From: Mycolicibacterium chitae
GTDB taxonomy: Bacteria; Actinomycetota; Actinomycetes; Mycobacteriales; Mycobacteriaceae
Assembly (NCBI RefSeq): GCF_900637205.1
Contig: NZ_LR134355.1
Coordinates: forward strand, 2,232,001-2,296,000
DNA length: 64,000 bases
Reading direction: 5' to 3'
Shown: one piece after another, positions 22,601 to 31,651 of the stretch
Layout: each line of letters opens with the position of its first letter
Position numbering within the stretch: position 1 is the stretch's first letter
The notes under the pieces: model-generated
Seen by the model: only the letters and a program-made list of their open reading frames with translations
The model's database searches: none
What the model was told of the DNA's origin: nothing
Position numbers and translations under genes: made by a program

Positions 22601-25448
22601 GGGTCAGTTGATCTGAGCCGACGATGTGGCAGGTGCCGGTGGTGGTGCGGCTTCCGGAGGTCAGCCCTTGTGCGGAGTCGATGGTCGCGGCGTACCCGAG
22701 GGTGACGTGTTCGGCGAGGTAGTCGGCGGGCAGGGTGACCTGGCGACCGCTGCGCACATGGCGGGCGACGACGGCGCCGTCGGGACGGACGTCGGTGATG
22801 GTGTAGCGGTAGCCGTTGCGGACGTAATCGTCGCGGCCAATGAGGATTCGGCGGTTGTTGCGGCGGGTGCGGATGGTGTCGCCGACGCTGGCGTGCAGCC
22901 CGTCGGACAGGACGACCGCGGGCTGGTGTTCTGCGTCGGGGGTGGTGGCGATGCGGTCGGCGCGGGCGCGGGCATTGAGGGTGGTGATGATGTCGTTGGT
23001 GGGGGCGAGCAGGATGGAATCGGCGCCGGCGGCCAGATCATCGCGCCACGCCCGGTAGGCCATGTCGGCGGCGGTGTCCTCGGCGCCGACATGGATGCGG
23101 TGGTGGTCGATGTAGAAGGCGATCCCGGCCGGGGCGGCGTCGTGCAGCGCCAGCCCGGCAGCGGCCTCAGCCGCAGACTTGAAGCGCACGACTTCGGTCA
23201 AGGTGAGCGCATCGGTGGCCTCGGCGATATCACGCAACACACCACCGGCCGAGATCGACGAAAGTTGTCCGTCATCGCCAATGAGGCGCACGCTCGCGCC
23301 TTTCGACAGTGCATCGCTGATGAGGCGGTCGAGGCCGGCGGTGGAGGCCTTGCCGGCTTCGTCGACGATGATCAACGTGTCGGGTCCGACGCGGCGAAAC
23401 CACCGGGGCTGCGCGGCGGCGGGCCGGTCGATGGTGTGCACGTATTTGTCGATGGTGTCGGTACGGGAGTTGAGGTCTTCGTCGAGGACGATCGCGGCGT
23501 CGGCGGTCGGGGCCAAACCCAGCAGGTGCCCGCCGGAGCTGCGCCACGCATGGGCCAGGGCAGCCATGGCGGTGGTCTTGCCGGTGCCTGCCGGTGCGAG
23601 CGCGAGCGCCACCCGCCGCCCGCATGTGGCCATCTCGGCGACGAGTGCGACCTGACCGGGGTTGAGCGTGCGGCCCCGTAGCTCGGCATCGGCGCGGGCG
23701 AACTCGACATCCAGGTCGGTGGCGCAGCGGCCGTCGACACGTGCGACAGCGGTCAGGATGCGGCGTTCGGCGGCCAGGATCTCGCGGCTGGTGAACATCT
23801 GCGTCCCGTACCGGGTGTAGAAACTGGCGCCATCCCGGCGACGCAAGGCGACAGGCTCACCCAACTCGCCGTCACCGACGACAGCGTGCGGCACCGAGAA
23901 CGACTCCGACAGTGCGGTATCAGTGATGCGATCGACGAGTGCAACATCGTGCGCCACGTTGTGGTGGCGCACCACGCGCAGGGCCTCGGCGCGGACATGG
24001 TGACGTTGCCACGTCGCGCGGGTTTGGGACACGGTGGCAATGATTTTGCCGGCACGCGCCGACACCCACCGATCATCGGTCACCGGACGCCGATCGAGTT
24101 GGTGGGCGTGATCAAGAGTGTCGGCCAGCATCCGCTGCACGCCGTCGCGGCCGAGGACCTCCACGGCCTGGTCCCGCCAGGTCGCGCGCTGCTGGGCCAG
24201 CGAGCGCGGCTCGTGCTTGACTTCGCGCGTTTCCAACGTTGCCTGCTGGGCGAGGGCGATGATCTCGACATGTGTCGGTTCGCGACCATGATCGGTCTGA
24301 AACTGCGTGGCGAGTTCAGCGGTGCGGCCCTCGATCATGGCGCGTCGGCTCGACCACCGCGACAGCAATTCCTCCGAGATTCCGACGATTTCGCGGACGG
24401 GTCGTTTCCCGTTGCCATGGGACTTTTCGGTGAAGGACACACCCAAACTGGCGGACAGGTGCGCTTCCAGACGAGTGTTGTACATCTCGGAGGCGGCGAC
24501 CACGCTGCGGTGCAGCGGTTGGCCGTCGAGGGCGACCCAGCGGCGCACACCGTTGGCGTCGACGTGGCAGACCTTGTTCGAGACGGCGATGTGGGTGTGT
24601 AGGTCGGGGTCCCCGGCGCGGGAATCGCGATGGGTGAACGCCGCGGCGATCAGTCCTTCGGTGTCGACCTGAGCGACACCGTTGGTGCCCAGGCGGGTGA
24701 ATGCCGCATGGTCCTGCAACCAGTCGAGAACATCGGCAACAGCGGCGTCATGGGCGGCTTCGATTTTCTCCGCGACGGCGAGTGGGGCGATAGCCCACAG
24801 TGCGGAAACGGATTTCACGGGGGAGAAGGTCAGGTCGTACCCGGCGACGGCGGTCGTACGGGCCCGGGTGTTGCGGGCGATGAAGCCCGAGAGTTCGCGA
24901 TCATCGGCAGGTGGGCGGGCGTACTGCTCGCCGAACATGTCGACGGCGATATCGGTGCGGAGACGAGCGCGGACCTCTGGGTCGATGGTGGTGTTCCAGT
25001 GCGCTCCGGCGGCAGCGTTGTGCTCGCGGTAGGCGATCGCGAGCCGTCGCGCGAACTCGGGTTCACCGTCGCGGATGTAGAACTTCCGCCCGAGCTGGCT
25101 AGCAGTACGCTGGGCACCGACGCCGTGGCCGGCGACGAACCGTTCGATGCGTTCGGCGTTGGGATGCAGGCCTTCTCCGAACAGGGCGCGCATCTGTGCT
25201 TCGCCGACATCCGAACCCGCCTCGACCGACCAAGTATCCCGGCGTGATCGAGGATTGATGTCTGGTCCGGCGGTCTCAGTCAAGGCGGCCAATCCGCGTC
25301 CCAGCCAGCGGCCCGGTGCTTCGCCTTTCGCCGAGTAGTAGTCGGCCAACGTCGAGCGGCCGCGCTGAGTATCGTCGGCCGCGGCGACTTGGCGCACCAG
25401 GTACAGGTATCCGTCCCCGGCGGTCAGCTTGTGCAGCGTCATCACCAT
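19632..25448 (-). CDS. traA: TraA-type conjugative relaxase-helicase (MobF-like)
   Basis: A 1938-residue protein. The N-terminal TrwC/MobF relaxase domain (about 1-330) has candidate catalytic tyrosines Y14/Y16 (LTAGDGYLYLVRQV) and the metal-binding HxH in PDLHTHIAVSNKV (about residue 283). A RecD/TraI-like SF1 helicase follows, with Walker A LAPAGTGKTTAM (about 620), LIIVDEAGKAS and the late motif YVAMTRGTDEN (about 960). The remaining about 950 residues are unknown, helical and charged, with coiled-coil stretches. Relaxases nick oriT and pilot the strand during conjugation. Start ATG 25448 (MVMTLHKLTAGDG) fits the family; ATG 25442 is an alternative. No coupling protein or secretion genes accompany it here. 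Confidence 0.9.
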   Translation of the reverse strand: MVMTLHKLTAGDGYLYLVRQVAAADDTQRGRSTLADYYSAKGEAPGRWLGRGLAALTETAGPDINPRSRRDTWSVEAGSDVGEAQMRALFGEGLHPNAERIERFVAGHGVGAQRTASQLGRKFYIRDGEPEFARRLAIAYREHNAAAGAHWNTTIDPEVRARLRTDIAVDMFGEQYARPPADDRELSGFIARNTRARTTAVAGYDLTFSPVKSVSALWAIAPLAVAEKIEAAHDAAVADVLDWLQDHAAFTRLGTNGVAQVDTEGLIAAAFTHRDSRAGDPDLHTHIAVSNKVCHVDANGVRRWVALDGQPLHRSVVAASEMYNTRLEAHLSASLGVSFTEKSHGNGKRPVREIVGISEELLSRWSSRRAMIEGRTAELATQFQTDHGREPTHVEIIALAQQATLETREVKHEPRSLAQQRATWRDQAVEVLGRDGVQRMLADTLDHAHQLDRRPVTDDRWVSARAGKIIATVSQTRATWQRHHVRAEALRVVRHHNVAHDVALVDRITDTALSESFSVPHAVVGDGELGEPVALRRRDGASFYTRYGTQMFTSREILAAERRILTAVARVDGRCATDLDVEFARADAELRGRTLNPGQVALVAEMATCGRRVALALAPAGTGKTTAMAALAHAWRSSGGHLLGLAPTADAAIVLDEDLNSRTDTIDKYVHTIDRPAAAQPRWFRRVGPDTLIIVDEAGKASTAGLDRLISDALSKGASVRLIGDDGQLSSISAGGVLRDIAEATDALTLTEVVRFKSAAEAAAGLALHDAAPAGIAFYIDHHRIHVGAEDTAADMAYRAWRDDLAAGADSILLAPTNDIITTLNARARADRIATTPDAEHQPAVVLSDGLHASVGDTIRTRRNNRRILIGRDDYVRNGYRYTITDVRPDGAVVARHVRSGRQVTLPADYLAEHVTLGYAATIDSAQGLTSGSRTTTGTCHIVGSDQLTRQHLYVAMTRGTDENHLYLSTAEADPHRLLSPKATHPDTAVDVLTRVLARDGAQVSAATAARQAADPAARLQAAADMFYDALGAAAEHHLGPRTRDHLDTLADTVVPDLSTREAWPVLRRHLAIHAVDGADPRHLLTDALAKGDIHNAADPAAVLDYRIDPAGAHCVGVGVLRWLPAIPDTLTRDPHWGDYLARRETLVQDLADEIRARARDWTPATAPAWARHLITVNTALTAEIAVFRCATGVPDSDTRLTGAPKRPVRTRAVQTLLQRHAAAGISRHSADTTRWNDLIDHLDPRLRADAYWPQLATKLAQAARSTPHFRDILIDAAHLKPLPDEQPAAALWWRIIGALSPTTTLATTHSRLRPTWLRDLDDIFGTAIAETICADPAWPGLVAAISAADPTTWTPRDLLQLAAEHLADDDEPIPVADYARLITYTVDAFTHRLAAHPGADELPLPADVPADPFEEEALFPPDPAHPDPALPHDSASYLVHQVLPADVGHTYEYGTGPIDGLRFEDLTTTAPPRQPLVTIELLRSLQDQYRTASHQLDILDDQVKADNGPAMRAAADELIRMRRQVDADRPYRHAVTDIVAQWSEADAAFNDALLMVKHAQNRLLSLRADPDADELDIASAQADLVFHNEFLPDTDPAAQFQPLLEQARAARAHAAGGEPIASERDIDALRNTARNDDRTTRTALHVRCDTLITQIKRAERDIALAFASAHSAAETTLEALREPAEIELDVLRAARHVDIDHAPLAITDSALDAIDPIIAARLKTLAAQPYRVGYVHADSTHPDTAAALRALHTAANTYDRKVLWLSTNENIADQDSRLDAANSTFRFDNDIDSLAEELHVLGPHPIVIIDNPADTDPGHLADVLRCVTANNARAIILDPSTSVPGPASSALRLLATTLPWATQLGHTHHRRPTVPTPAITLAAGHDRTRLGNDWRHLLNDYDTTLRAIRSAHRLQLTLSWNTPRHDREQDLGASIDD

Positions 25449-25763
25449 GACGCGTACCTGGATGCCACCATGTCCGGGACGAAACCCCGTTGGTGAAAAA
25501 TTTTCCACCACCAAACCGGCAGTTCTCAAACAACTCTCAGAAAGCACCCCTGAATGCAAGAGGTGTGTGGTCTGCCGGGGTGGTGACGGTCGACGGTCGC
25601 CACGGCAGGGGTTGGGTGCGGTGCCGGCGGTGAACGGCGCGGGCTGTGGGAATTGGGGAGGGTGAGTGGCGGCGGGTGCACGCCGTGAGGCGAAAAATCT
25701 TGAGAGGCGAATGTGGCTGTGGTGGTGGCCCGGTCGCCCTGCGGCCTTCTACGCTCGGCACCC
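25449..25763. other. Divergent gap beside relaxase, candidate oriT
   Basis: This 315-base gap lies between the relaxase start and a divergent small gene. It holds an AT-rich imperfect dyad at 25490-25514 (outer arms TTGGTG / CACCAA, inner AAAA / TTTT) in otherwise G-rich sequence, plus G-rich runs between 25570 and 25690. MobF relaxases usually nick near their own gene, so this is the best place in the window for an origin of transfer; no nic consensus was recognised. Confidence 0.35.
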
Positions 25764-26417
25764 ATGACAGCAACATCCAAAGTTGAAGCCCGGCGCCGAG
25801 CACGCGAAGCGACCCGACGCGCCAACGAGCAACGCGCCGCGCACGATAAGGCGAACATCGATGACGCCGCGGACTTTCTCGTCGCGATCGGCAAGCTCGC
25901 CGAAGTCGAAACGTGGAAGAAAGAGCGCCTGGCCCAGCTGCGCGCACAGGTCGACGCAGAAGCAGCGAGACGGATGGACGTCCATAGCGGCCAGGCCGGC
26001 GCGGCGGTCGCACGTATGCAGGGCCGTGGTGAGACGCTGACGTCCATCGCCGCACGGACCGACGTCGGAATCGGGATCGTCCGCGCCATGTCACGGCATG
26101 CTCCGAAATTCGAGAAGCCGACTGCCGGGAATGGTTCGCATGCAGCCGTTCTGGAGGCCGTGTCCGACCCTACAGCCCAGGGGTCGACCCCCAGGCCGGC
26201 CAGCCGCCGGCGGACGCAGCATCGGCGTGAGAGCCCAGGGCGGGCCGCGGGAGCCGCCCTGAATGACTGCTGGCGAATAGGTTCGACGGCTACGAGAATC
26301 GCGGGACAGTTAGTTGTCGATCAGCGTGTGCAGGCTGCCGAGGATCGCCGCAGCGACAGGTCCCCATCAGCACGTCGCGCCCGGCTCGAAGGCAACACCG
26401 TGGAGCACACGGCGTAG
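25764..26417 (+). CDS. Small charged protein divergent from traA, possibly extended or truncated
   Basis: The first about 110 residues (start MTATSKVEARRRAREATRR) are strongly charged and helical, with a likely coiled coil (residues 5-80) and an HTH-like segment (GRGETLTSIAARTDVGIGIVRAM, about 91-113, may contact DNA). Small coiled-coil genes commonly flank traA in actinobacterial plasmids; a relaxosome accessory role is inference. The last about 100 residues (after about residue 120) look low-complexity and Arg/Ser-rich, unlike coding sequence, so the native gene may have ended near 26120-26200 and been fused to junk when the element was truncated. Confidence 0.5.
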   Translation: MTATSKVEARRRAREATRRANEQRAAHDKANIDDAADFLVAIGKLAEVETWKKERLAQLRAQVDAEAARRMDVHSGQAGAAVARMQGRGETLTSIAARTDVGIGIVRAMSRHAPKFEKPTAGNGSHAAVLEAVSDPTAQGSTPRPASRRRTQHRRESPGRAAGAALNDCWRIGSTATRIAGQLVVDQRVQAAEDRRSDRSPSARRARLEGNTVEHTA

Positions 26418-26991
26418 ATGCGCAGCGGCGACGACTGATATACGTTGCGAGGCGGCGACGTTGTGGCATACGTCGCGGTCGATTTGTGGCGTGAAGGTCG
26501 CGACGCCGTCCCACTGAAGACCGTGTTGGCGCGTACCTCTGTGACGGGGTACCACTGGACCAGATCGACGATGTTACCCATACTCCCGAACGCCGCCGAG
26601 GTCATCTCAACTCAGCACCGTGCAGCGTCGGGGAACTTTGTGTGGGCTGCACCAATCTTGGTAGCGGTTTTCAGATCGGCGAGATCAGTGAATGTTGATC
26701 GCCGGGCCAGATGCCTGTGTCATGTGCCGGTCGATTCGGTGCAACAATACGTCCGATTCTGTCCTTTCGCAGAGACGATCTGGAGCGGAATCATCTGACA
26801 GTGGCCGGCGTAGCGCATGCAAGGCGCGCCACTCCCGCAGCGGACTAGGTGCAGACGAATGTGAGGTCCGCGCGCCATGTGCGTCTGCGCTTTGGCTCGA
26901 TGGCGCAGCGCAAGTAGGTATGCAAATCCTTTCGGCGCATTACAACGCGCCTAGGTGCCAGAACAGATTCACGTCCAAAGGAAGAGATCAC
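26418..26991. other. Non-coding region at right side of mobile element
   Basis: 574 bases with no convincing gene on either strand. It may include the element's right junction, but no copy of the tRNA-Pro 3' end was found. The last 50 bases carry the ribosome site for the SDR gene (AAAGGAAG at about 26977-26984). Confidence 0.45.
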
Positions 26992-27744
26992 ATGGACCTC
27001 AAAGACGCCGTAGCCGTCGTCACCGGCGGCACGTCGGGGCTCGGGCTAGCCACTGTCAGGCGGCTTATCGGCGCCGGAGCGCGGGTCGTTGCCCTGGACC
27101 TCAAGGGCGCCGACGCGATAGCTCCGCTCGGTGACCGCGCGACGTTCGTCGAAACCGACGTCACGGACCCGGATTCGGTTTCTGCAGCGCTGGACGCTGC
27201 CGAAAAGTTCGGAGCAGTCCGCGTCGCCGTGAACTGCGCGGGTGTGGTTAACACGGTCAAGACGCTCGGCAAAGACGGGCCGTTCCCGCTGTCGAGCTTT
27301 CGGAAAGTGATCGAAGTCAATTTGATCGGCACATTCAACGTGATTCGACTGGCTGCGGAACGCATCGTCCGAACTGAGCCGATCAACGGCGAACGTGGTG
27401 TCATCATCAACACCGCATCGGTGGCCGCCTACGAAGGGCAGGTCGGGCAAGCGGCATATTCTGCGTCAAAAGCGGGTGTAGTCGGAATGACTCTTCCGAT
27501 AGCCCGGGATCTGTCCAGGGAATTGGTGCGGGTTGTCACCATCGCGCCGGGTCTGTTCATGACGCCGATGCTGGCATCGCTGCCGGAGGAGGCTCAGAAG
27601 TCGCTCGGTAAGCAGGTGCCGCACCCAGCCCGACTGGGCGACCCAGACGAGTACGGTGCCCTAGCTGTTCACATCGTTGAGAACCCCATGTTGAACGGCG
27701 AAGTAATCCGACTCGACGGTGCCATTCGTATGGCTCCTCGGTAA
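26992..27744 (+). CDS. SDR oxidoreductase, HSD10-like 3-hydroxyacyl-CoA dehydrogenase
   Basis: A 250-residue short-chain dehydrogenase with the NAD-binding TGGTSGLG motif (residues about 11-18), D of VVALDLKG (NAD rather than NADP), the NCAGV strand, and the catalytic Ser/Tyr/Lys ([20 protein letters not shown]). Overall pattern follows 17beta-HSD10 / 2-methyl-3-hydroxybutyryl-CoA dehydrogenase proteins, which oxidise 3-hydroxyacyl-CoA including methyl-branched ones. First gene of the catabolic block; ATG 26992 has an AAGGAAG ribosome site. Substrate inferred. Confidence 0.82.
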   Translation: MDLKDAVAVVTGGTSGLGLATVRRLIGAGARVVALDLKGADAIAPLGDRATFVETDVTDPDSVSAALDAAEKFGAVRVAVNCAGVVNTVKTLGKDGPFPLSSFRKVIEVNLIGTFNVIRLAAERIVRTEPINGERGVIINTASVAAYEGQVGQAAYSASKAGVVGMTLPIARDLSRELVRVVTIAPGLFMTPMLASLPEEAQKSLGKQVPHPARLGDPDEYGALAVHIVENPMLNGEVIRLDGAIRMAPR

Positions 27745-27962
27745 CAGCCCGTCGGACCCAACCCGTCTGCTGGTGCGATACATCAGAGACGGAGCGAACC
27801 TCTTCGCGCCGGATCGATACCCTGACGGTGCGGCCGCGACGTTCTTGCCTGACCGCAAGCAGGAACCAAGGTTCTGTCGCCGCGCAATTTCGTTGTCGCG
27901 GAGGAAGCGGCAGACTATCCACCACAGGGGCTGATTCCGACGCTCCAAGGAGTTGCAGAGCA

Positions 27963-28973
27963 ATGGCTGAACTGAAACTGGGTTACAAGGCGTCGGCGGA
28001 GCAGTTCGCGCCGCGTGAGCTCGTCGAACTGGGTGTCGCTGCCGAAGAACACGGCATGGACAGCGCCACCGTTTCCGATCACTTCCAGCCGTGGCGGCAC
28101 GAGGGCGGACACGCCCCGTGGTCGCTGGCCTGGATGACTGCGGTCGGCGAGCGCACCAAGCGGCTGCAGCTGGGCACCTCGGTGCTGACCCCGACTTTCC
28201 GCTACAACCCGGCCGTCATCGCCCAGGCGTTCGCCACCATGGGGTGTCTGTACCCGAACCGGATCTTCCTCGGGGTGGGCACCGGTGAGGCACTCAACGA
28301 GATCGCCACCGGCTACGAGGGTGAATGGCCCGAGTTCAAGGAGCGCTACGCCCGGCTGCGCGAGTCGGTGCGGTTGATGCGTGAGCTGTGGCTGGGTGAC
28401 CGGGTGGACTTCGAGGGTGAGTACTACAAGACCAAGGGCGCCTCGATCTACGACGTGCCCGAGGGCGGTATCCCGATTTACATCGCCGCCGGCGGGCCGC
28501 AGGTGGCCAAGTACGCCGGCCGGGCCGGGGACGGGTTCATCTGCACCTCCGGCAAGGGCGAGGAGCTCTACAAGGACAAGCTGATCCCGGCCATGCGCGA
28601 GGGCGCCGAGGCCGCCGGCAAGAATCCCGATGACGTCGACCGGATGATCGAGATCAAGATCTCCTACGACACCGATCCGCAAGCCGCGTTGGAGAACACC
28701 CGGTTCTGGGCGCCGCTGTCGCTGAGCGCCGAGCAGAAGCACTCCATCGATGATCCGATCGAGATGGAGAAGGCCGCCGATGCGCTGCCCATCGAGCAGG
28801 TGGCCAAGCGGTGGATCGTCGCCTCGGATCCCGACGAGGCCGTGGCCAAGGTCAAGGATTACGTGGACTGGGGACTCAACCACCTGGTGTTCCACGCACC
28901 CGGGCACGATCAGCGTCGCTTCCTGGAGCTGTTTCAGCGGGATCTAGAACCACGCTTGCGCAAACTGGGCTGA
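27963..28973 (+). CDS. fgd: F420-dependent glucose-6-phosphate dehydrogenase
   Basis: Fgd oxidises glucose 6-phosphate to 6-phosphogluconolactone with coenzyme F420 and is the main source of F420H2 in mycobacteria. The 336-residue product has exactly the usual length and the luciferase-like (LLM) barrel; the N-terminus [15 protein letters not shown] and segments such as [20 protein letters not shown] and [15 protein letters not shown] are characteristic. ATG 27963 has AAGGAG ten bases upstream. A phosphoglucose isomerase gene follows on the same strand, which is not the neighbourhood of fgd1 in M. tuberculosis. Confidence 0.95.
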   Translation: MAELKLGYKASAEQFAPRELVELGVAAEEHGMDSATVSDHFQPWRHEGGHAPWSLAWMTAVGERTKRLQLGTSVLTPTFRYNPAVIAQAFATMGCLYPNRIFLGVGTGEALNEIATGYEGEWPEFKERYARLRESVRLMRELWLGDRVDFEGEYYKTKGASIYDVPEGGIPIYIAAGGPQVAKYAGRAGDGFICTSGKGEELYKDKLIPAMREGAEAAGKNPDDVDRMIEIKISYDTDPQAALENTRFWAPLSLSAEQKHSIDDPIEMEKAADALPIEQVAKRWIVASDPDEAVAKVKDYVDWGLNHLVFHAPGHDQRRFLELFQRDLEPRLRKLG

Positions 28974-28981
28974 CACCGGCA

Positions 28982-29289
28982 CTAGTCGGCGGCGGTTCTT
29001 GCGACGTAACCGCTGAACTTATTGCGCAGGGCGGCAACGGCGTTCATGGTAGGAGAGCCGTCCTCGCAGGTGCGGAACAGGTCGACCAGCGTCCCCGGCG
29101 GTGGTGGATACCAGCACTCCCAGTTCGATGATCTCTTCTACTGTTTCGCAGGCCTTAATCGAATCCTCGGTGCATCCGCTGATACAGCCGACCTTCGTCG
29201 TCGCTGCGGCCGGCCATGAGGCCGTAGACCTTGGTCAGGCGATGCGTGGTCCGGACGAAACTCGGCCGGCGCGGCAGGTGCTGCGACAT
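28982..29289 (-). pseudogene. Frameshifted remnant of a small unknown gene
   Basis: On the minus strand three coding-like segments lie end to end in three frames: from ATG 29289 through [18 protein letters not shown], then about 29215-29100 ([18 protein letters not shown]), then 29095-28982 ([14 protein letters not shown] to GYVARTAAD, stop). Each segment has ordinary mycobacterial codon use and none continues alone, so two frameshifts in an old gene of about 100 codons are likely. The family was not recognised. Confidence 0.4.
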
Positions 29290-29502
29290 GTTGATCTCGC
29301 TTCGTTGGTGGCGGTAGCCCGCCAGTTGGCGCATGCCAAAGGTCGTTCGTTGAGAAACTTAGTGGCACAACGATCTTCGGGTGATAAGCGCTTCATGTAC
29401 GCTGCGGTTGCAGGCGCGGCCGGTCAGTCAAAACCTCGGATCGTTGTCACGCAGAATAACGCTGTGCTGCGTCCTCGAAGCGCACCGAGAAAGGGGATGG
29501 TC

Positions 29503-31167
29503 ATGGCAGATCATATTGGAACCGGAGACATCACAGCTACCCTTCCCTGGGAAGCGCTGGTTCGTCATCGTGAGGCCATCGCGTCGAAGAATCTTCGGGA
29601 GCTGTTCGCCGACGATCCCGCCCGCGGCACCGAGCTCACCCTCACCGTCGGCGACCTCTACATCGACTACAGCAAGCACCGTGTTACCCGTGAAACCCTG
29701 GCGCTGCTGGTCGATCTGGCGAACGCCGCGGACCTGGTGGGCGGCCGCGACGCGATGTTCGCCGGGACACACATCAACACCTCCGAGGACCGGGCGGTGC
29801 TGCACACCGCACTGCGGTTGCCGCGCGACGCGAGCCTGACGGTCGACGGCCAGGACGTCGTCGCCGATGTGCATTCCGTCCTCGACGCGATGGGTGACTT
29901 CACCGAGCGGTTGCGGTCCGGGCAGTGGACCGGCGCGACCGGCGAACGGATCACGACGGTGGTCAACATCGGGATCGGCGGGTCCGATCTGGGCCCGGTG
30001 ATGGTGTACGACGCGCTGCGGCACTACGCCGACGCCGGTATCGCGGCCCGGTTCGTGTCCAATGTCGATCCGGCCGACCTGGTCGCCAAACTCGACGGAT
30101 TGAACCCGGCCACAACACTTTTCATCGTCGCCTCCAAGACGTTCTCCACCCTGGAGACCCTGACGAACGCGACCGCGGCGCGGCGCTGGCTCACCGCTGA
30201 ACTCGGCGATGACGCGGTGTCCAAGCACTTTGTCGCGGTGTCGACGAACGCCAAGCTGGTCGAGGAGTTCGGCATCGACACGGCGAACATGTTCGGTTTC
30301 TGGGATTGGGTCGGCGGACGGTACTCGGTGGACAGCGCCATCGGCCTGTCGGTGATGGCGGTGATCGGCCGGGAGCGGTTCGCCGAATTCCTGGCCGGAT
30401 TCCATCTGGTCGACGAGCACTTCCGCACCGCACCGCTGGCCGAGAACGCGCCGGCCCTGCTGGGCCTGATCGGGCTCTGGTACAACAACTTCTTCGACGC
30501 GCAGTCCCGTGCGGTGCTGCCCTACTCCAACGACCTGTCCCGGTTCGCGGCGTATCTGCAGCAGCTGACCATGGAGTCCAACGGCAAATCGGTGCAGGCC
30601 GACGGATCCCCGGTGACCACCGACACCGGCGAAATCTATTGGGGCGAACCGGGAACCAACGGGCAGCACGCGTTCTACCAGTTGCTGCACCAGGGCACCC
30701 GGTTGATCCCGGCGGATTTCATCGGGTTCAGTGAGCCCACCGACGACCTGCCGACCGCCGACGGCACCGGCAGCATGCACGACCTGCTGATGAGCAACTT
30801 CTTCGCCCAGACCCAGGTGCTGGCCTTCGGTAAGACCGCCGAGGAGATCGCAGCCGAGGGAACCGCCGCCGACGTCGTGCCGCACAAGGTCATGCCGGGC
30901 AACCGCCCGACCACCTCGATCCTGGCGACCAAGCTGACACCGTCGGTGGTCGGCCAGTTGATCGCGCTCTACGAGCATCAGGTGTTCACCGAGGGTGTGA
31001 TCTGGGGTATCGATTCGTTCGATCAGTGGGGTGTGGAGCTGGGCAAGACCCAGGCCAAGGCGCTGCTGCCGGTCATCACCGAGGCCGCATCCCCCGCACC
31101 GCAGAGTGACACCTCGACCGATGCACTGGTACGCCAGTACCGCACGCAACGCGGCCGCACTCCCTGA
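29503..31167 (+). CDS. pgi: Glucose-6-phosphate isomerase
   Basis: Interconverts fructose 6-phosphate and glucose 6-phosphate. The 554-residue product has the two family signatures WVGGRYS and [14 protein letters not shown], and the sugar-phosphate SIS folds ([27 protein letters not shown]). ATG 29503 with AAAGGGG at 29491-29496 gives the usual 553/554-residue length; ATG 29497 is a close alternative and the longer upstream frame is spurious. Located next to fgd, so it could feed glucose 6-phosphate to F420 reduction during growth on lipids. Whether it is the only pgi of the genome cannot be told. Confidence 0.95.
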   Translation: MADHIGTGDITATLPWEALVRHREAIASKNLRELFADDPARGTELTLTVGDLYIDYSKHRVTRETLALLVDLANAADLVGGRDAMFAGTHINTSEDRAVLHTALRLPRDASLTVDGQDVVADVHSVLDAMGDFTERLRSGQWTGATGERITTVVNIGIGGSDLGPVMVYDALRHYADAGIAARFVSNVDPADLVAKLDGLNPATTLFIVASKTFSTLETLTNATAARRWLTAELGDDAVSKHFVAVSTNAKLVEEFGIDTANMFGFWDWVGGRYSVDSAIGLSVMAVIGRERFAEFLAGFHLVDEHFRTAPLAENAPALLGLIGLWYNNFFDAQSRAVLPYSNDLSRFAAYLQQLTMESNGKSVQADGSPVTTDTGEIYWGEPGTNGQHAFYQLLHQGTRLIPADFIGFSEPTDDLPTADGTGSMHDLLMSNFFAQTQVLAFGKTAEEIAAEGTAADVVPHKVMPGNRPTTSILATKLTPSVVGQLIALYEHQVFTEGVIWGIDSFDQWGVELGKTQAKALLPVITEAASPAPQSDTSTDALVRQYRTQRGRTP

Positions 31168-31651
31168 GTAAAACGGCGGAACACGCGTATCCGCTGACCG
31201 GCGGCGCGTTTCTCCAGATGGCGGAAGACCAAACCACGCCTGCACAGACTCGGCTGGATCAACGAAATCGTTGTGGTCGGCCGGGACCATAGAGCTGTGT
31301 GAACGCATGCCGCGGCTGGGTGCGGATTTGTCTGGTCCCTCAGGGCGGTCGCAGCCTCGCCGCTCACCGGCGGCGTAGATGTCCGTGATTTTGTGAAGCG
31401 AACGAGTCGTTCCGACAGACCATTCGGAGTCGTGTCATGCCAGTTTAGTGACCATTCTGTAGTCGACGTGTCGTGATTCGACTATGACTCGGCGTGGCCG
31501 CAGCACGGCCGGCTTATGGACGATTCGGTGAGGTCGTGAGTCTGCTTCTGTCCTGTCGTTCGCGGCGACCACGCGATTGGATTGGTGTCCGGCGTCACAG
31601 CGCAATGCTGATTGCGTAGCCGACCACCACGCCGAATCCACGGGAGACGTG
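31168..31651. other. Intergenic region upstream of MHS transporter
   Basis: 484 bases with no supported gene. It holds a 16-base near-repeat starting at about 31191 and 31359 (one mismatch), and an inverted repeat at 31460-31484 described separately. The transporter promoter should lie here. Confidence 0.45.
31460..31484. promoter_or_regulatory. Inverted repeat TAGTCGA-N11-TCGACTA
   Basis: A perfect 7-base inverted repeat (31460-31466 and 31478-31484) separated by 11 bases, about 170 bases before the transporter start. The spacing suits a dimeric repressor or activator. No cognate regulator is known. Confidence 0.35.

Noticed and set aside
26915..26940. Short match to the tRNA T-arm (CAAATCCT) as a right attachment site
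   Set aside because: Only eight bases agree and the flanks differ; a true tRNA att repeat would be longer.
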